Shown piece after piece: positions 1 to 8,472 of a stretch of 64,000 nucleotides of DNA. This DNA comes from Sporomusa ovata DSM 2662 (lineage in GTDB: Bacteria; Bacillota; Negativicutes; Sporomusales; Sporomusaceae). The notes under the pieces are model-generated. The model was not told the DNA's origin, did no database searches, and was given only the letters and a program-made list of their open reading frames with translations. The position numbers and the translations under genes were made by a program. The DNA lies in the NCBI RefSeq assembly GCF_000445445.1, contig NZ_ASXP01000002.1, positions 496,001-560,000 of the forward strand, written 5' to 3'. Position 1 is the stretch's first letter. Every line of letters begins with the position of its first letter.

Positions 1-6
1 CCTGAA

Positions 7-336
7 TTAAGATGCGTCTGCCATCTGGGCAGATAAACTGAGTTGCTGGCATGAGTTTTCCTCTCCTTCCTGTTCGATATAGCTAGTCTCAGGCATATTA
101 CTCTGAAAGATTGCTCCTCCTAATAATGCGCCATTTTGCGCATTCAGTAATAAGTGAATCGGCGTTTGACTTAAAAACTGGCTGACTCCTTCAGCCAGTA
201 GTTTTGCCTGAGTGTAGTTCAACGTAACACTAACTGCGTTATCTTCAGTATCCCGTATTGTCAGCACATAGACTTCCTCCAGTCTTCCCAGTTCCATTTC
301 CACATCGTTATAAGCGATACAAGTACTGATAAACAT
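7..336 (-). CDS. hypothetical protein, 109 aa
   Basis: I do not recognise this protein. It is small and acidic in its second half, with no signal peptide or membrane segment. A start at 336 is preferred over the longer possibility at 357 because a purine-rich GGGGGA lies five bases upstream of the ATG at 336. It ends 28 bases before the stop side of the next minus-strand ORF unit begins, directly downstream of the DUF932 gene, so the two are probably co-transcribed. Its place beside DUF932 and RadC-like genes suggests an accessory protein of an integrated plasmid-like element. Confidence 0.6.
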   Translation of the reverse strand: MFISTCIAYNDVEMELGRLEEVYVLTIRDTEDNAVSVTLNYTQAKLLAEGVSQFLSQTPIHLLLNAQNGALLGGAIFQSNMPETSYIEQEGEENSCQQLSLSAQMADAS

Positions 337-364
337 ACTTTCCCCCACTTTTCCCATGATTTAG

Positions 365-1477
365 TTATTTCACCATTTCCAGCGGTATAATATTACTGCG
401 GTTCTTTTTAATGACTGGCGTTACCGAAACAGGCACTTTTCCTTTATCCAGCGGCAGTGCCAGCAGTTCTCCGCCTAAACGTTCTAAGTCTGTTGCCCTG
501 GAATAATCTTCAACATCCTGAGAAGCGCGAGTTACGGCATTGATTAAGCCATACCAACTGTTGTCACCTCCCATAATGAAATGCCGCAAGATGCTGCCCC
601 GTTCATTCTGGTTTAAGATATAACGGTCAGCCAAAACTTCTACGGTTTTCACCGGGTCACGGCCTGTTGATTCTTGCATGGCAGCTTTCAGTTTGTCTAC
701 AGATAGATGAAACTTAACCTCATCAATGGCTACCCGGACAGTATCTTGGACTTTCATAAAGAAGGCTTTATCATCCTGGGCTAAGGTTTCATCGGAAAAG
801 ATCTCATAGGCGCTGTCCTCGTTTTCAATTTGTTTACCGACATGGTAACGTTTTTGGGCATAATCTTTTACGATAAGGCCATTTTTGCAGACTAATCGGA
901 AGATGAGAGGTTCAACCTTTAAGCTTCCTAAACCGACTTCAGAATTGGATATAACTAGTCCAGCCTGCACTACATCACCAACGGCGACTTCGGCTCTTAG
1001 GCGCTTGTTAGTGATTTTAATATACATATGCGTTTCCGTGACTTCGCTAGATACGACTTCAATCGTTTTCAGGTCTTGAAGAATGGGAAATATGGCATCA
1101 GCCAGTTCCAGATTATCCAGACGGCGATAACGATCGCTTAAAAATGCCCGGACTTGTCCGTCCAGAGTTCGAATCATCCGCCGTTCCGCCTGTTTTTCCA
1201 GCCAGGAGTTAATATTTTCATCCAGCAATGCAGGGTATTCAAACCGCATTTTGTTGTAATATTTCTGCGGGATCTGCAACCGTTCTGCCAGTTGTTTATG
1301 GGCTAATTCATTGAGCCAGAAATTTTCCTCAGCCTGATCCAGCTTAATACGTAATTGACTTCGGCTGACATCGGTCTGTACTTGCAAGCTGCGCGTGTCA
1401 GCAATAAAGTCCTTTCTTGCCTGTCGTTGACGTTCTAATTCCTGGGCTAATTGAATAATACTTTTTCCTTGTTTCAT
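365..1477 (-). CDS. DUF932 (phage/plasmid-like) protein
   Basis: A 370-residue protein resembling DUF932 proteins, which are common on plasmids, phages and integrative elements and whose biochemical role is unknown. The N-terminal 45 residues are rich in charge and probably helical, followed by a compact mixed domain including the stretch RTLDGQVRAFLSDRYRRLDN. There are no membrane segments. It is transcribed on the minus strand with the small gene downstream, and starts at an ATG just after a GGAGCG-type ribosome binding site. The family assignment is from recognition of the sequence pattern; the function is not known. Confidence 0.75.
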   Translation of the reverse strand: MKQGKSIIQLAQELERQRQARKDFIADTRSLQVQTDVSRSQLRIKLDQAEENFWLNELAHKQLAERLQIPQKYYNKMRFEYPALLDENINSWLEKQAERRMIRTLDGQVRAFLSDRYRRLDNLELADAIFPILQDLKTIEVVSSEVTETHMYIKITNKRLRAEVAVGDVVQAGLVISNSEVGLGSLKVEPLIFRLVCKNGLIVKDYAQKRYHVGKQIENEDSAYEIFSDETLAQDDKAFFMKVQDTVRVAIDEVKFHLSVDKLKAAMQESTGRDPVKTVEVLADRYILNQNERGSILRHFIMGGDNSWYGLINAVTRASQDVEDYSRATDLERLGGELLALPLDKGKVPVSVTPVIKKNRSNIIPLEMVK

Positions 1478-1542
1478 GATGGTTCGCTCCTTTGAGTTTT
1501 AAAATTTTTCTATAGAGGATTTTTCATAAACCCATAAAAATA

Positions 1543-1567
1543 GCGGATAGGCTAAAGGCCTATCCGC
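1543..1567 (-). terminator. terminator downstream of the radC-like gene
   Basis: Perfect 10-base arms GCGGATAGGC and GCCTATCCGC around a 5-base loop. On the minus strand the stem is followed by TATTTTTATG. It lies between the radC-like gene and the DUF932 gene, so the two may be separate transcription units. Confidence 0.7.
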
Positions 1568-1643
1568 GCTTTTTTCCGCATTGAAAATTGGAAGTAGCCG
1601 CTTCAAAATATACTTACTCTTATTAGAAAAAGAGGCAGCTATT

Positions 1644-2285
1644 TTATCGTTCTGCCTCTTTTACCGGGATATATCCTTCTGCTTTTAAACTGCAGTAGCC
1701 ATTCTTGCCGATAATGACATGGTCTAATACGCTTATGCGGAGGATGTTTCCGGCCTTTACTAATAACTGCGTGCATTCAATATCTTCCCTGCTAGGTGCT
1801 GGATTTCCTGAAGGGTGATTATGCACTATGATGATATTTACCGCCATATGTTGTACAGCAGCATAAAACACTTCCCTGCTGGAAACTAACGACGAATCTA
1901 CTGTACCTACAAATATTTGCTTTTGCCCTAATACCTTGTTTTTGGTATTTAAAAACACTACCCGGAATTCTTCTTGAAGTAAGTCCTGCATATCTGCACA
2001 AAACGCAGCTACATCCTGGGGACTCTTAATCTCGTTTACTTGTTTTTGCCGCTCTGCTTCGATGCGATTAAGGATTGCTTTGATATAGGCCAGACGTTTG
2101 ACTTTGGCTTTTCCCATGCCAGAGATATTTTCCCATTGCAGTTCAGACGTATGCAGGAGCAGGTTGTAGATGCTGCTGTGTTCGGCAATCAGCAATTTTG
2201 CCACTTCTGGGCTTACGAATTCACTGAGCAGTGTTTCCTCTGACAGATATTCGAGCGGAGTTATTTTTTCATGTATCCTGGACAC
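1644..2285 (-). CDS. radC: RadC-like JAB-domain protein
   Basis: A 213-residue member of the RadC/UPF0758 family. The N-terminal half carries a helix-hairpin-helix-like region (ISGMGKAKVKRL) and the C-terminal half a JAB/MPN-type metal site with the motif HNHPSG followed by a downstream acidic residue (SREDIE). Such proteins are common on mobile elements; a DNA-repair role was once proposed but is unproved. The GTG at 2285 is chosen over the ATG at 2309 because AAGGAGG sits eight bases upstream of the GTG, inside the longer reading frame. A 19-bp perfect inverted repeat lies just upstream of the ribosome binding site. Confidence 0.8.
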   Translation of the reverse strand: MSRIHEKITPLEYLSEETLLSEFVSPEVAKLLIAEHSSIYNLLLHTSELQWENISGMGKAKVKRLAYIKAILNRIEAERQKQVNEIKSPQDVAAFCADMQDLLQEEFRVVFLNTKNKVLGQKQIFVGTVDSSLVSSREVFYAAVQHMAVNIIIVHNHPSGNPAPSREDIECTQLLVKAGNILRISVLDHVIIGKNGYCSLKAEGYIPVKEAER

Positions 2286-2303
2286 AGACTTGACCTCCTT
2301 CGT

Positions 2304-2349
2304 GAACATAGAAAGACGCTGAGCAATACGTCAGCGTCTTTCTATGTTC
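2304..2349 (-). promoter_or_regulatory. 19-bp perfect hairpin in the radC-like leader
   Basis: Arms 2304-2322 and 2331-2349 are perfect inverted copies with an 8-base loop. On the minus strand the hairpin ends a few bases before the AAGGAGG of the radC-like gene. There is no U-run directly after it, so it looks more like an mRNA-stabilising or translation-controlling hairpin, or an operator, than an ordinary terminator. TATGTTCCTTT is also repeated next to it (about 2342-2369). Confidence 0.6.
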
Positions 2350-2510
2350 CTTTATTATGTTCCTTTGCAAGGGCTTTACGGTATAGCCGTAAGACCTGCT
2401 GGTATCAAGTCTATAATATATAACTGAAATATGGGACAGTAACAAATACGGTAGTTTATGTAATTTGTCTTTCCTTACTACCATTTGCAAATACGCAAAT
2501 AATCAAGCAT

Positions 2511-2663
2511 GTCTCGGATGCGGCCAGTCTGCTTGGCGTTAGCTCCCAAAAGATTTATGAGTTGATTCATAGCAAAGAGCTCCCGGCTTACAAAGCAGGC
2601 AAATCCTGGAAGATTCCAGCTGAAGCTATCGAAGATTATTTTAAATCTAAAGCCCCCCACTAA
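2511..2663 (+). pseudogene. excisionase-like HTH fragment without a start codon
   Basis: The reading frame from 2511 to the stop at 2661-2663 encodes VSDAASLLGVSSQKIYELIH, then KAGKSWKIPAEAIEDYF, a typical MerR-like/excisionase (HTH_17) fold. The frame is open upstream to a stop near 2418 but contains no ATG, GTG in a sensible place, or TTG. It is either a broken copy of the intact HTH gene at 2784 or uses an unusual start. The neighbouring intact gene encodes a related domain (both have a KIP motif after the recognition helix), so this may be an old duplication. Confidence 0.55.
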
Positions 2664-2783
2664 CTGTATGCTGGATGAAACAGTCTTTTTGCAAATCATA
2701 GCTGCTATTGTAAACTTATTGTTTTTATTTTTATTACCAGGGTGAACATAGTAATAAAAAACGGGAAACGGGGGAGTGTAATC

Positions 2784-2969
2784 GTGTATACAGAGTATGG
2801 GGATTTGGTAAGTGTGGAAAATCTGTGTGAAATGCTAAGCATCGGCAAAAACAGCGCTTATAAGCTATTGGCATCCGGTGAGCTAAAATCGTTCCGCTAC
2901 AACCGGGTTTGGAAAATTCCTAAGCAAGGCGTTATTGAGTATGTCTTAAAACAAAGTAAACTAGCATAA
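2784..2969 (+). CDS. small HTH DNA-binding protein (excisionase family)
   Basis: A 61-residue protein with a single winged-helix/MerR-like domain: VSVENLCEMLSIGKNSAYKL is the helix-turn-helix, and FRYNRVWKIPKQGVIEYVL the wing and final helix. Such proteins act as excisionases or small repressors in mobile elements. The GTG at 2784 is preferred to the GTG at 2742 because GGGGGAG lies about eight bases upstream of it. A strong terminator follows at once, so it is a monocistronic unit. Confidence 0.75.
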   Translation: MYTEYGDLVSVENLCEMLSIGKNSAYKLLASGELKSFRYNRVWKIPKQGVIEYVLKQSKLA

Positions 2970-2970
2970 A

Positions 2971-3007
2971 TATAGGGCTTAGCCACTGTGCTAAGCCCTA
3001 TATTTTG
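2971..3007 (+). terminator. terminator after the small HTH gene
   Basis: Perfect 13-base arms 2971-2983 and 2990-3002 around a 6-base loop, followed by TTTTG. Confidence 0.8.
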
Positions 3008-3029
3008 CAGCAAAAATTTCAAGAAATCG

Positions 3030-3474
3030 TTAATTATACAATAAAAAAGTGATGCACTTTTTTATTGTGCATAAACCGCTTTTGTCCGCCACGTCCACCT
3101 TGTCCGCTAAAATAAAATATATACCTAAGCCTTGATATATCTGGATTTTTCTAAACTTCCGGCGGACAGCGGACGAAAAGCAATCATTTTGTAGTTGATC
3201 TTTGGTCTTACTAAGTGGCTGTATTATACGTTTTATTGCAGCAACTACTTGCTCGACTTGACTTATTTTTGGCTGCATATATACGGCCTTTAAAGTTATA
3301 TATCAAATGATCGGCACTAAGCACCTTACTATATTGGTCTTTTTTTGGCAATATCCAGAAAAGATTTAATGCCGCTACTTTCTTCAAAACTTTTATATAG
3401 TTTACTTCAATTTTTCTTTGTTTTATTATCTCAAATAGAAGTAAAAACAATGTCCCCTTGCTTTCTCTAATCAA
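3030..3474 (-). pseudogene. remnant of an unidentified minus-strand gene
   Basis: Two overlapping minus-strand frames (3211-3474 and 3030-3278) read as parts of one protein split by a frameshift near 3250. The first contains LFWILPKKDQYSKVLSADHL and the second ends with ADKVDVADKSGLCT. The last phrase resembles the tail of primase/helicase-like proteins of clostridial mobile elements, but this is only an impression. The DNA is AT-rich. The stretch 3475-3590 between it and the methyltransferase operon holds nothing else I can identify. Confidence 0.25.
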
Positions 3475-3595
3475 CAGGAAACAATACGAACCTTCCCCTT
3501 GTATCCTTCCTTATATCCTTGTAACTCCCAATATATTTCTACAAAGACGCCCCTCCATGATTCTTTTACAAAGGACAATCACCATATTATATCGA

Positions 3596-3616
3596 ATTAA
3601 GTTTCTTTAACTTAAT
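3596..3616. promoter_or_regulatory. inverted repeat upstream of the modification operon
   Basis: Perfect 8-base arms ATTAAGTT and AACTTAAT around TCTTT, ending 18 bases before the ATG of the hsdM-like gene and just upstream of its AAAAGGGG ribosome binding site. It is placed as an operator for autoregulation would be. No regulator gene is obvious nearby except the small HTH protein at 2784. Confidence 0.45.
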
Positions 3617-5062
3617 AGTCAAAAGGGGTAGTTTATGCTAAACGAGATCACAGTAATGTCCATAATGAGACAGAGAAATGTCTCCTGGAACCTCAAGATT
3701 TTTAGTAATGAAGAAATAAGTGCGCTAACCCTCTATGAAAAAAAAGGTAAGCCGTACTTAAAATGTATTATACGAGAAAAAGAAATTTTAGCCAAACCAG
3801 AAGAAATCGTACGGCAGCTATTTTTAGTTAAGCTTATTAAAGAATACGGGTATCTTCGAGAACAAATCAAACTTGAAAAAAGTGTCCAGTTCGGGGCTAC
3901 CGTCCATGAAAAGTCTGCGGACATTGTTATTTACGATAAAGACAATCAAACTCCCTACATAATAGTTGAATTAAAGAAACCAAATCGTAAAGATGGAATC
4001 GATCAGTTAAAAGGATACTGTAATGCGGAAGGGGCTCCAATAGGTGTCTGGACTAACGGCGGTGATATTGTTGTTCTACATCGCGATGAACCAAATATTT
4101 ATAGCAATCTCCCAGACATACCTCATGCGAATCAAACGCTTTCAGATGTCCTAAATAACCCCTGGACTCTAGATGACTTGAAAAAATTTAATAGGCTTGA
4201 TACAACACAAGCAACATTAAAATCGGTCATTCTCGACATGGAGGATTTAGTACTTGCAAATGCCGGGGTTAATGGATTTGAAGAAGTATTTAAGCTTATC
4301 TTTGCAAAACTATACGATGAGTGGAAATCGGCAAATAGCAGTAAGTTAAGGTACCTTCAGTTCCGTAATACAGGAACAAGTAAGGAAGTTTTTGATAGAG
4401 TCACAAAATTATTTGAAGAAGCCCAGGACCATTGGGTCGGTGTTTTTAGAGAAGGTGAAACCTTCGATTTAAGCCTGGATCACTTGAAGACTTGCGTTTC
4501 ATTCCTTGAGAATATAAAGCTCTTTAATTCTAATTTACAGGTAATAGATGAAGCATTCGAATATCTAACCGTAAAAGATGCTAAAGGGGAAAAGGGACAA
4601 TACTTTACGCCTAGACATGTAATTGACATGGCTGTAAAAATGTTAGATCCAAACGATGATGAGTACATAATTGATACTGCGGCAGGCTCATGTGGCTTTA
4701 CGGTTCATACTATATTCCACGTTTGGGGCAATTTGTTTGAGGCGAAAGGTCCCAACGACTGGCAAAAAAACTACGCTAGCAAGTATGTTTATGCCATTGA
4801 TTTTGATCCTCGATCAATCAAAATCGCAAAGGCACTTAACTTAATTGCAGGGGACGGAAAAACGAACGTTTTCCGCGCGAATACCTTGGATCCGCGTAAT
4901 TGGAGCGAAGATGTAAAACTCGGTTTAAAATCACGGCTCCTTAAAACTGGAAACCGAGCAGATGATAGAAGCAATCTGGTGCTAGAATAAAAATAGTGCA
5001 AATTAAATATGGAAAGTTCCCAATAAATTGTTACAATAACTAACAAGATGGGGGGACTTAAC

Positions 5063-5350
5063 ATGGCCATACACTATACTCAGAAATTTAAAGAAGATGC
5101 AGTGGTTTATTACAATGACCATAAGGATTTAGGTGTGAATGGATGTGCTAAAAATCTAGGCATCAGTAAATCAGCATTAAGCAAATGGGCAAATGCTGCA
5201 AAAGAACAAGGTGGAAAAGTACCAACCAGGGGAGCGGGTAATTATTCAAGTGATGAAGCTAAAGAAATCGCGCGCTTAAAGAAGGAGTTACGTGATGCGC
5301 AGGATGCACTTGATGTATTAAAAAAAGCAATCAACATTCTGGGAAAATGA
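5063..5350 (+). CDS. IS3-family transposase OrfA
   Basis: A 95-residue protein with an N-terminal helix-turn-helix (LGVNGCAKNLGISKSALSKW) for end recognition and a C-terminal heptad-like coiled coil (ARLKKELRDAQDALDVLKKA). The start at 5063 is chosen because the GGGGGG ribosome binding site lies between 5048 and this ATG. It overlaps orfB by four bases, and orfB is in the -1 frame, as expected for IS3 elements that make a fused OrfAB by frameshifting. The A-run GGAAAATGA at the overlap is the likely slip or restart site. Confidence 0.9.
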   Translation: MAIHYTQKFKEDAVVYYNDHKDLGVNGCAKNLGISKSALSKWANAAKEQGGKVPTRGAGNYSSDEAKEIARLKKELRDAQDALDVLKKAINILGK

Positions 5351-6243
5351 CAGAAGCCATATACATTGAAGTTACCGCTAAAAAAGAAGAACTCGATAAA
5401 AAACGCCGGGTTTCTATCAGCGGAATGTTGAAGCATTTAGGCGTTTCAAGATCAGGCTATACTGCCTGGCTCAAGAGATCTCCCTCTGAGCAATCAAAAA
5501 GGAAAGCGAGAATTAAGCAAAAGATACAGGAAATATATGACGAATCTCATCAGAATTATGGGGCTCCTAAAATAAAGGAGAAACTTCTTACTCAGGGTGA
5601 AGTCATTGCTGAAAAAACGGTTGGGAACTATATGAGAGAAATGGGAATTAAGGCTCAGTATATTAAACCTTATACCGTAACCACCATCAATTCGGATTTT
5701 GACAGCAAATTAATAAATGTATTAAATGAGCAGTTCAATCCAAAGGAACCAAATGCTGTATGGTGCTCAGATATTACTTATATCTGGACATTGGATGGCT
5801 TTGTATACCTTACAAGTATAATGGATTTATTTTCACGAAAGATTATTGCATGGACATTGAGTCATACGCTGGAAACAGAACATGTTATAGCGACAATAAA
5901 TAAAGCCAAAGAAAAACGCAAAATTGACAGACCCCTGGTAATGCATAGTGACAGGGGATGTCAGTACGTATCAAAGGATTACCGAAATGCGACGGAAGGA
6001 ATGATACTGAGCTATTCAAAGAAAGCCTATCCTTGGGACAATGCATGTATTGAAGCATTTCATGCTTTAATAAAGAGAGAATGGCTAAACAGATACAAGA
6101 TCTTTGATTATAGGCATGCATATCGATTGATTTTTGAATATATCGAGACTTTTTATAATACAAGAAGAATCCATGGTCATTGTGGATATCTTTCACCAGA
6201 TCAATATGAAAAAGTGCATAAGAAAGTACAGCTTGCAGGGTAA
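5347..6243 (+). CDS. IS3-family transposase OrfB (DDE integrase)
   Basis: A 298-residue catalytic subunit. After an HTH_21-like domain (NYGAPKIKEKLL) comes the rve integrase core with the DDE triad: WCSDITYI (first Asp), MHSDRGCQY (second Asp) and WDNACIEAFHALIKRE (Glu, about 35 residues on). It ends with the usual RRIHGHCGYLSPDQY tail. It forms the active transposase with OrfA, probably as a frameshift fusion. It appears intact. Confidence 0.93.
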   Translation: MTEAIYIEVTAKKEELDKKRRVSISGMLKHLGVSRSGYTAWLKRSPSEQSKRKARIKQKIQEIYDESHQNYGAPKIKEKLLTQGEVIAEKTVGNYMREMGIKAQYIKPYTVTTINSDFDSKLINVLNEQFNPKEPNAVWCSDITYIWTLDGFVYLTSIMDLFSRKIIAWTLSHTLETEHVIATINKAKEKRKIDRPLVMHSDRGCQYVSKDYRNATEGMILSYSKKAYPWDNACIEAFHALIKREWLNRYKIFDYRHAYRLIFEYIETFYNTRRIHGHCGYLSPDQYEKVHKKVQLAG

Positions 6244-7113
6244 GAAAAATACATATATTTACAAAATGTTTGTTGGGCTAAATTCCACATTTAAGTTGTA
6301 CTTTTTCTTGACATAGTACCAATCAAGATTCTTACCGCAAATTCAACTTTGATATTGTACTAACGAATCCACCGTTTGCAGGGGACATTAAGGATTCTCG
6401 AATTTTATATCAATATGATTTAGCAGCCAAGTGGAATGCTGTCGACCCAGATGATCCCAATGATCTTGAAAGTTTCCAACAAAGACACTTTACGAAGTCC
6501 AGTAAGTGGAGCACCAAACAAAGTAGAGATGCGCTGTTTATCGAAAGAAATTTGGACTTCTTGAAGCCTGGGGGAAGAATGGCCATTGTTCTCCCTCAAG
6601 GACGATTTAACAATCTTACGGACGAATATCTAAGAAGATATATAGGTGCACACGCCAGGATTCTTGCCGTTGTTGGCTTGGAGATCAATACGTTTAAACC
6701 GCACACTAACACAAAAACGAGCGTTTTATTCCTTCAGAAATGGAATGATAATGAAGATTATGGACCATTATGCCCATATAAGGAGGATTATCCCATTTTC
6801 TTTGCCTCTAGCCAAAAGTGTGGAAAGGATAGTACCGGAGAGTACGTTTTCCTTAAAGATGAGACCGATCAGGTTCTTCGTGATCTACACGGACACCCTA
6901 TTGTTGACCATGATCTTTATTCCGAACGGCTAGTTATCCAAAAACAATGGGAGCGTATTTTAAACTCAATTCAGGATCCTGAAATCATAGCTAAATACAA
7001 TAAAGCTTATACTCGATTGTTAGAAATACTCCCACAACATCCTACCATCGCTGAGGCCTTTATGGATTTTGTAAAAGATGAGGGTTTTAGCTTTTTACCG
7101 GAGGGTCAATCGC

Positions 7114-8472
7114 ATGGCAATCTGGAGTAAAGTATATTATACAGAAACCCTCAAAGGCCAGAGACTAGACAGCGAGTACTTTGATCCTACTGATTTGGAT
7201 ATTATCGGCAACCTATTAGATTCATGTCAAGCCGAACCGATAGGAGCAGGCCTTTGTACCGTAACAAGCGGCTACACCCCTCAATACTCAGAAAATGGAA
7301 TCCCTATAATTCGTTCTGGAGATCTCTCCGAATTGCTAATCACCGAAGATAATCTCCTCAAAGCCGATCCAACCGAAAACAGGATATTTTACCTAAAAAA
7401 GCACGATGTACTAATTTCATCGATTGGTTGTGGATCAATAGGTAAAGTTTCTATTTATCTTGGAGAAGAAAATACAACTGGTACCGTTTCTGAAGTTACA
7501 GTGTTACGAAACTCAACGGTAAACCCATTCTTTCTTGCATTATTTCTCATGTCGGATATGGGACAAAGACTAATCGCTCGGGAAATTACTGGAGCGACTG
7601 GCCAGCAACATTTGCTCCCCTCTAAAGTTAAGAAAATCCTAATTCCATTCCCATATGAAAAACATGAATGGGCTACTAAGATTTATACAGAAATTGTGCA
7701 AAGGTTAAGCGAAAGTAAAAGGTTTTATTTAGAAGCAGAAAACATCATTACCTACAATCTCGGGGTAGATAGCTTAACCTTAGAGCCCAACCTATTTGTA
7801 ACACATACTTTTAAAGGAACCACCGCTAGTGGTCGAATGGACGCCGAACACTTTACAAGCAAATCATCCACTATCGAAAAACTAATCCTTGATTACTCCA
7901 TAAGATCTAACAAGGAATATCTCCTCGGGCGATTAGTAACGGAGAACAAAAGAGGGGGACAACCCCTGTACTGTGATGATCTTAACGGATTACCCGTCGT
8001 TAATTCTAAACATGTGCAGGCTGGTCAAGTAATACTAGATAGAAATAGACGATGCACCTCCAATAGTAATAATTCACTAGTATTAAACTTCGGCGATGTC
8101 CTAGTCAATGGGACCGGAGTTGGTACGGTGGGAAGATGTGCAGCATATTTACATGATCAACCAGCTATTCCTGATGCCCATGTAACAATTATTAGAACCT
8201 CTCAAGTTGACCCTATCTATCTTTCTGTTTTTCTTAATAGTATCGCAGGTCAACTGCAGGTTCAAAAACATCAGCGCGGTTCTTCGGGGCAAGTTGAGTT
8301 ATATCCAGAAGATATTGCTAAGTTCTATATATGGAACGCCCCTAAACCAATTCAGGATCAGGTTCGAGAGATGGTTATACAATCCTATACCGCTCTTGAA
8401 GATACAAAAAGATTACTTGAATCCGCTAAAAAACAAGTATCAAACCTATTCACTGAAGGGGGGATTATATGA
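7114..8472 (+). CDS. type I-like restriction specificity subunit HsdS
   Basis: A 452-residue protein with two target-recognition domains, each with its conserved helix: the first contains TSGYTPQYSENGIPIIRSGD and GATGQQHLLPSKVKKI, the second LNGLPVVNSKHVQAGQVIL and GSSGQVELYPEDIAKFYIW. It would set the bipartite DNA recognition sequence of the methyltransferase. The start at 7114 follows GGAGGG in the end of the hsdM frame (17-base overlap), and its stop overlaps the next gene by four bases, so translation is coupled. It appears intact even though hsdM is interrupted. The longer upstream frame from 7078 is not supported by a ribosome binding site. Confidence 0.88.
   Translation: MAIWSKVYYTETLKGQRLDSEYFDPTDLDIIGNLLDSCQAEPIGAGLCTVTSGYTPQYSENGIPIIRSGDLSELLITEDNLLKADPTENRIFYLKKHDVLISSIGCGSIGKVSIYLGEENTTGTVSEVTVLRNSTVNPFFLALFLMSDMGQRLIAREITGATGQQHLLPSKVKKILIPFPYEKHEWATKIYTEIVQRLSESKRFYLEAENIITYNLGVDSLTLEPNLFVTHTFKGTTASGRMDAEHFTSKSSTIEKLILDYSIRSNKEYLLGRLVTENKRGGQPLYCDDLNGLPVVNSKHVQAGQVILDRNRRCTSNSNNSLVLNFGDVLVNGTGVGTVGRCAAYLHDQPAIPDAHVTIIRTSQVDPIYLSVFLNSIAGQLQVQKHQRGSSGQVELYPEDIAKFYIWNAPKPIQDQVREMVIQSYTALEDTKRLLESAKKQVSNLFTEGGII

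Larger units (their letters stand above)
4977..6321 (+). mobile_element. IS3-family insertion sequence, 1345 bp
   Basis: The ends are imperfect terminal inverted repeats beginning TGGTGCTA at 4977 and ending TAGTACCA at 6321; about 30 bases on each side align with small gaps. The flanking ATC (4974-4976 and 6322-6324) is a 3-bp target duplication, normal for IS3. It carries overlapping orfA and orfB. The target is the hsdM-like gene. Intact reading frames and a precise duplication suggest a recent and possibly still active copy. Confidence 0.92.
3635..7130 (+). pseudogene. HsdM-like N6-adenine methyltransferase, split by an IS3 element
   Basis: Removing the insertion 4977-6321 and one 3-base target copy gives a continuous 715-residue protein. 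Residues 1-130 form an HsdR_N-like domain with a PD-(D/E)xK pattern (SAD96IVIYD ... IIVE112LK114). A type I-like helical region and an N6 methyltransferase follow, with GQYFTPRHVIDM, motif I (DTAAGSCGF) and, after the junction, motif IV NPPF. As it stands, the first part stops at 4990 after LVLE and the second lacks a proper start, so methyltransferase motif I and motif IV are on different products. The 3' end overlaps the specificity gene. The original enzyme would add N6-methyladenine with the S subunit. The system is probably inactive here unless the element excises precisely. Confidence 0.9.

Noticed and set aside
1819..2001. Second minus-strand ORF inside the radC-like gene and many similar long antisense ORFs through the window
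   Set aside because: They overlap well-supported genes in other frames, lack ribosome binding sites and do not look like proteins.
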